This document shows, in pieces, positions 59,935 through 64,000 of a stretch of DNA of 64,000 nt (position 1 is the first letter of the stretch; every line of letters starts with the position of its first letter). Both the position numbers and the translations under genes were made by a program. Under the pieces are notes generated by a model that saw only the letters and a list, made by a program, of their open reading frames with translations, did not search any database and was not told the origin of the DNA. This stretch comes from Megamerina dolium (lineage: Eukaryota > Arthropoda > Insecta > Diptera > Megamerinidae): contig OY978529.1 in NCBI GenBank assembly GCA_963854835.1, positions 10,066,775 through 10,130,774 of the forward strand, read 5' to 3'.

Positions 59935-60779
59935 GTTTTTCACTGGATGATCCTTAAATCAAATGTTCAGGATTTGTTATTAGGTTGTCACTCAGACTGA
60001 CAGCGCAATCTTCTCCATATACATACATACATACATACATACAACATATGATATGTGCAATTGTTTATACCGGAGCTAGCATCTTGTTGCAGTGGTGTGA
60101 ACATCGCCAGACAAATAGTAGATTATCTGAAATGTGTAAATATTTTTCCTGTTGTTGACATTGTGATGGTTTATACTGCAGCCACACACACGCACACACA
60201 CACACATGAGTATATAGATATATCAATGTGTACAAATGTGTATGCAATAATAGCACAAAATTCATAGAATTAACAAATTCAAATTTCAAACAATTATCAG
60301 CAAAGTAGAGCACAAGCAAGATAAGCAAGAAGCGACAAAGCAAAAATGGAACGCGACCCAAAAAAAAAAAACAAAATGCAGCAAATCTTCCAAATACAAG
60401 TTGTTTAGATGTGTTGTATTCCCGTTTTAAGTTTTAGCAAATGCTTTCTTATATTTCTTTCCATTCACATTGGATTAAGATGATGTTCTCAAATAGATTG
60501 CGTTGTCATTTTCCCATCCTGCTCTTAATCTGATTGATAATTTCATAGTCCAAGGCGTTGAAAACCATTTGTACATTAAATTGTCTCAGCTCAGAGGATG
60601 TATGTATTATGAAATTGTTGGTTTTTCTTCCTTTTGCATGCAGCGTAACATGATTTTCCAGTTGGACAAATTCATGCTCGCGAACAAGTACATAAATATG
60701 CAGATCTGCATATGGATTATGGATTGGATTGCAACATCTGAAAATGGGGCTAGGTCCTCAAAGTTATAATTAACCAGAA

Positions 60780-61250
60780 CCAAAGTGCCGTATAGGGGCT
60801 CAATCCTATCCTGGCAGTGGCCAGTGATCACGCCTACAACGTTCGTTCAAGATAGTTTTCTTCCTAAGGTCAATCATGCCTTTGGATGACATTGAAGGTA
60901 CTTTCTTCCAATTTAAGTTTACGCATGTCAATTGGGATCTATTTTTGTCATTAGGCACTGCTTTTATGCCCTTTTCCTGCAATTTCCCTTCACACCGCTG
61001 TGGCCGGGTACCCAAAACAGACTCTCTCACACTGAAATTGCAAATGTCTCTTGAAGATAAATATATTAGTGTTCTTGATCCAAGCTGGTGCAGTGTGGAT
61101 TGCTTTGACTTCCAACTCAAACATACTACAGTGATCCGCAGGCTAAATTCTATATTCAGATTAAAGGACTTTTCCATCCAGCTTGGCGTGGTCTGTAAAA
61201 ATGTGATTGTAATTGGATAAAAGCACCTCTCAGAGCCTTCTGCAGTTTGT
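60780..61250 (-). pseudogene. LINE RNase H-domain fragment
   Basis: The minus strand reads FTDHAKLDGKV (start of RNase H, first acidic residue) near 61195-61160, then FELEVKAIHTAPAWIKNTNI (ELEVKAI helix with the catalytic Glu) near 61120-61065, and decays towards 60780. Frames shift. Orientation is opposite to the next fragment. Confidence 0.65.
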
Positions 61251-61379
61251 TCCTTCTTTGCAAAAGAATATTATGATTTGATACAGCTCTAACTGGGTAT
61301 AAGTTGGTCATCGGCTAAAGCTATGATAGCAAAACATTACCACGACAAATACCAAATACAATTTATTAATTCGACAGAT

Positions 61380-61760
61380 ATCCGCCAAGCGAAAACCCTC
61401 ATCAGCATTGATACAGCTTTTGACAGAATTAGTCTTAGCAGCACAAATCTACGCCTAGTAACCGGCTATTTCTCAGGACATAACTGGTTAAAGTAGCACC
61501 TGCACAAAATGGGATCATCCTCTGACACGGAATAAAGACTCTGTCTGGAGGAGGATAAAACATCAGTCCACATCTTTTGCGAATGCCCAGCTATGGACAG
61601 GCTTCGCCTCAAACACTTTCAGCTGAGTTTCCCAACACCAGCTTCAATCATCAGAAGTTCGACAAGAGCAATTCTATATTTCATTAAAAAGGTAGAAGAA
61701 AGTCTAGTGTCGTAGATGGTCTTGGGTACAAAAGACCTCGTATGGTCGCACTGCCCGTAA
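61380..61760 (+). pseudogene. LINE C-terminal Cys-rich fragment
   Basis: The plus strand reads YFSGHNWLK-HLHKMGSSSDT (about 61465-61530), CLEEDKTSVHIFCECPAMDR near 61540-61600, and RLKHFQLSFPTPASIIRS to about 61660. This is the zinc-knuckle-like C-terminus of RNase H-bearing LINEs. The 3' UTR 'tatggtcgcactgcccgtaac' follows. Confidence 0.75.
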
Positions 61761-61769
61761 CACTTGTGG

Positions 61770-61872
61770 TTGGCCCTCAGAGGTATCAGCCGTAGGGCTG
61801 ATATCCTCTAACACACTTCAGGCTGGTTTCACGTGGCTCCAACGTCACGCTTCCTTTTGATTGATTGATTTT
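61770..61872. repeat. Dispersed repeat ending in (GATT)n, second copy
   Basis: Shares 'cagaggtatcagc-gtagggct-atatcctctaaca' and 'ccaacgtcacgct..cttttgattgattgatt' with 26945-27100. Confidence 0.65.
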
Positions 61873-62190
61873 AGTATTAAAATCTTTTATCCGAGTTTGG
61901 ACATTTTTCCACTGCTGATGAATATTTACTAGGAATTCCATATATTGAATGTCAATTATTACACAAACAAACAAGAAAGACATTTTTTCTCTATCATATC
62001 GAATTGAACGATGTGAAATATCCTGTAAAATTGCAATGACTAAAAGCAACCGTCATAATTGCAAAAACAATTTTTAGCTATTAAGACTTTATACAGAGGC
62101 AAATGCGTGTCACTCCATAATGTTGAAATAACTATGAAATTCTTTCAGCGACAAAGAATTCCGTCGCGATGGTATTATTCTTTTGCTGTA

Positions 62191-62545
62191 GTGGGTGCCG
62201 CAGCTCAGTGGTTAGTGCGTTCATCACAGATCTGTAGGTCGTGGGTTAAATCACCGGCTGCAGCATAAAACAATTTCATATCGAAAAGATTTTTCTTTCG
62301 AACGGTGCCCACCTGTCGGCAAGCAATTACCAATGCTTCCAGCAGCAACAATTTGCCATGAAAAAACTTCTAACATAGCTATGTGATAGAGCTCAGAAAA
62401 AGTGATGTCACAAGAGTTCTGCCATTCAGAACCAGTTAAAATAAGTAGGTCCTTTCTAATATTGTCCAAAATTTAACACACATAACATTACTGGAAGAGA
62501 ATCTATTCCAATAAGCGCTTCAGGGCATATATGTGCCACATACTA
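62191..62545 (+). repeat. tRNA-derived SINE, nearly full length
   Basis: Head gtgccgcagctcagtggttag at 62193, degenerate B box gggttaaatcacc near 62243, full body, and tail A ending tatgtgccacatactata near 62546. Confidence 0.9.
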
Positions 62546-62564
62546 TATATAATTATTTTATTTT

Positions 62565-63260
62565 AATTTTGATGTGGAAGACAAAGAACGGCCCGGAGCA
62601 CCACCAACGTTGGAGAATGAAGAATTGGAGGCAAGACTCGATGAAGATCCATTGCAAAAGCAAGATGAACTCGCAAAAACACTTGGAGTCACGCAGGCCA
62701 ACCATTTGCCATCATTTAAATGCAATGGGAATGAAGCAAAAGGTAGGAAATTGGGTGCCGTATGAACTGAAGCCAACTGGGTCCATTACGATAATGCAAA
62801 ACGTCGGGCAATGTATAAATACCCCGGCCATGCCTCATCATCGACGGCCAAGTCGAATATTCATGGCGAGAAGATCATGCTGTGTATTTGATGGGAGCAG
62901 CTGGGTGTGGTGTATTATGAGCTGTTGAAATCGGATCAGAAGATTACAGCGAACCTGTACCGATGGCTGCAATGCGCCGATAGACACGAGAAAGTTTTTT
63001 TTGCAACATGATAATGCTTGGCCACATGTTGCGGCGCCCGTTAAAACGTATTTACAAACGCTCAATTGGAAAGTCCTTCCCCCACACCCGCCGTATAGCC
63101 CAGAAATTGCTCTTTCTGCTTACCACTTGGTCGAATCGATCTCATACGACCTGGAAGAACAGCGCTTCCATTCTTACGAAGAAGCCATAAATTGGATTGA
63201 TTCACTGTATGTTGCCAGAAAGATGGGAAAAAGCAGTGGCTATCTAGCACTATAAACTAA
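62565..63260 (+). pseudogene. Mariner transposase pseudogene
   Basis: The plus strand reads EDKERPGAPPTLENEELEAR (62577 on), DPLQKQDELAKTLGVTQ (helix-turn-helix) to about 62697, and after a frame change GNWVPYELKPT near 62745-62775. The region of the first Asp is deleted. Then come a GVVYYELLKSD-like block near 62900-62940, FLQHDNAWPHVAAPVKTYL (second Asp) near 62998-63055, LPPHPPYSPEIALSAYHL near 63080-63130, where the third catalytic Asp (normally PSDYHL) is Ala, and LEEQRFHSYEEAINWIDS to about 63205. Dead copy. Confidence 0.85.
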
Positions 63261-63264
63261 TACA

Positions 63265-64000
63265 AACGGACGATTATGATTCAAAACTTTACGAAATCGT
63301 GTATCGAAATCAGTTTTGATTGCTTCTAGACATTCCGCTTATAGAAGTTACATAATCTGTGGATGTTAGGTATAACCTCATACCTCAAAATCTATTCAAG
63401 TATTTGAAAAGTAATGACATTAATGAAAGTGACATTATTTATTACCTCGTACCTTAAGAGGGTAAATTTAAGCAAACAAACAAAATATGTTAAAGAATCT
63501 TGTTTAGGAAATTAATATACTTACTTTATACACTTTTTACATGATTACACACCCCCTTTTTGAAGTCAGAAGATCCAATTAAGTGGTTACTTACCATATA
63601 TACCTTATGTACATGTACATGTATGTACAATATATCGTATACATATCAAAGGTATAACTTACACATGAAAAAAATGTGATGCCCACCCTGTGCGTTAATT
63701 AACAAAGGTGATGCCTGTCGATTTGTGTGCTCAACAAACATGCCAGATTTCTTTTTAAAGCCTTCCAACACATGCAGTTAATATTTTCCAATGTCCGATT
63801 AAAAAGTAAGTCCTTAATTCATTCTCAATTGGTTCCAAGTCACTTACAGCCGTCGTCTGCCCCCGAAATCGCGGCTGAAAGCACTTTCAAGTGTAGTAAT
63901 TCGAATCATATTCTTGTATGCACTTGTATAAATCAAACGTTGTTAACTCAATGGTTTTTTATTGTTATTGTTGTTATTGCTATGTGGAACGCAAGTGCAT
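63265..64000. other. Unassigned end of window
   Basis: Simple TGTACA/TACATG runs near 63606-63645; no gene or repeat recognised. Confidence 0.45.

Larger units (their letters stand above)
59029..64000 (+). other. ham: ham intron 2 (incomplete)
   Basis: Donor GTAAGT at 59029. No exon continuing the PR domain was found to the window end, so the intron is longer than 4.9 kb. It contains LINE, SINE and mariner fragments listed separately; 59040-60500 holds only simple repeats ((GT)n at 59903-59930, TACA runs near 60020-60043). Confidence 0.75.

Noticed and set aside
60876..61220. 114-residue plus-strand open frame
   Set aside because: Antisense to an RNase H fragment of a LINE on the minus strand.

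Overview
This window looks like nuclear DNA from a higher fly. It is AT-rich, dense in decayed transposons and gene-poor. Tephritid is my best inference, because the DD41D transposon type and the many mariner fragments suit that group, but the sequence alone does not prove it. Nothing bacterial or viral was seen.

The one host gene I can support is the fly orthologue of PRDM3/PRDM16, hamlet (ham), on the + strand. A tiny first coding exon (ATG at 21126, donor at 21163) encodes MRSKAIARKLNQ plus one base of a split Gly codon. It joins in frame to exon 2 (58550-59028), which carries a Ser/Pro-rich linker and the start of the PR domain. The vertebrate PRDM3/16 proteins begin with the same MRSK...ARKL motif and have a YEPN motif shortly after it; both are present here. 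The intron between them is 37,387 bp. The rest of ham (end of the PR domain, zinc fingers) must lie beyond base 64000.

Almost everything else is mobile DNA. The 1-13 kb part holds a DD41D mariner-related element with intact termini, jockey-like and RNase H-type LINE fragments, and mariner, Tc1-like and other DDE remnants. At 13.2-13.7 kb there is a small satellite with one inverted unit. The 13.7-22 kb part is mostly free of recognisable coding transposons, apart from two SINEs and two small TIR elements, and contains ham exon 1. The intron at 22-48 kb is packed with mariners, a Helitron helicase remnant, two copies of a repeat with a (GTCC)n tract (one inside a TTAA-flanked inverted-repeat element), a 5'-truncated LINE with target duplications, an R2-type ORF remnant beside an 18S rRNA fragment, and a jockey-like element. 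The 48.2-51.6 kb part is free of recognised transposons, rich in microsatellites and may be regulatory. The 52-64 kb part holds a second DD41D copy, nested mariner plus SINE, LINE 3' ends and ham exon 2.

A tRNA-derived SINE of about 350 bp is the commonest dispersed repeat. I count about thirteen copies in both orientations, several with clear target-site duplications, and two alternative 3' tails. I did not find a new multi-gene system. The most unusual items are the ham micro-exon with its giant intron, the 18S/R2 juxtaposition, the SINE tail variants and the TTAA-flanked composite repeat.
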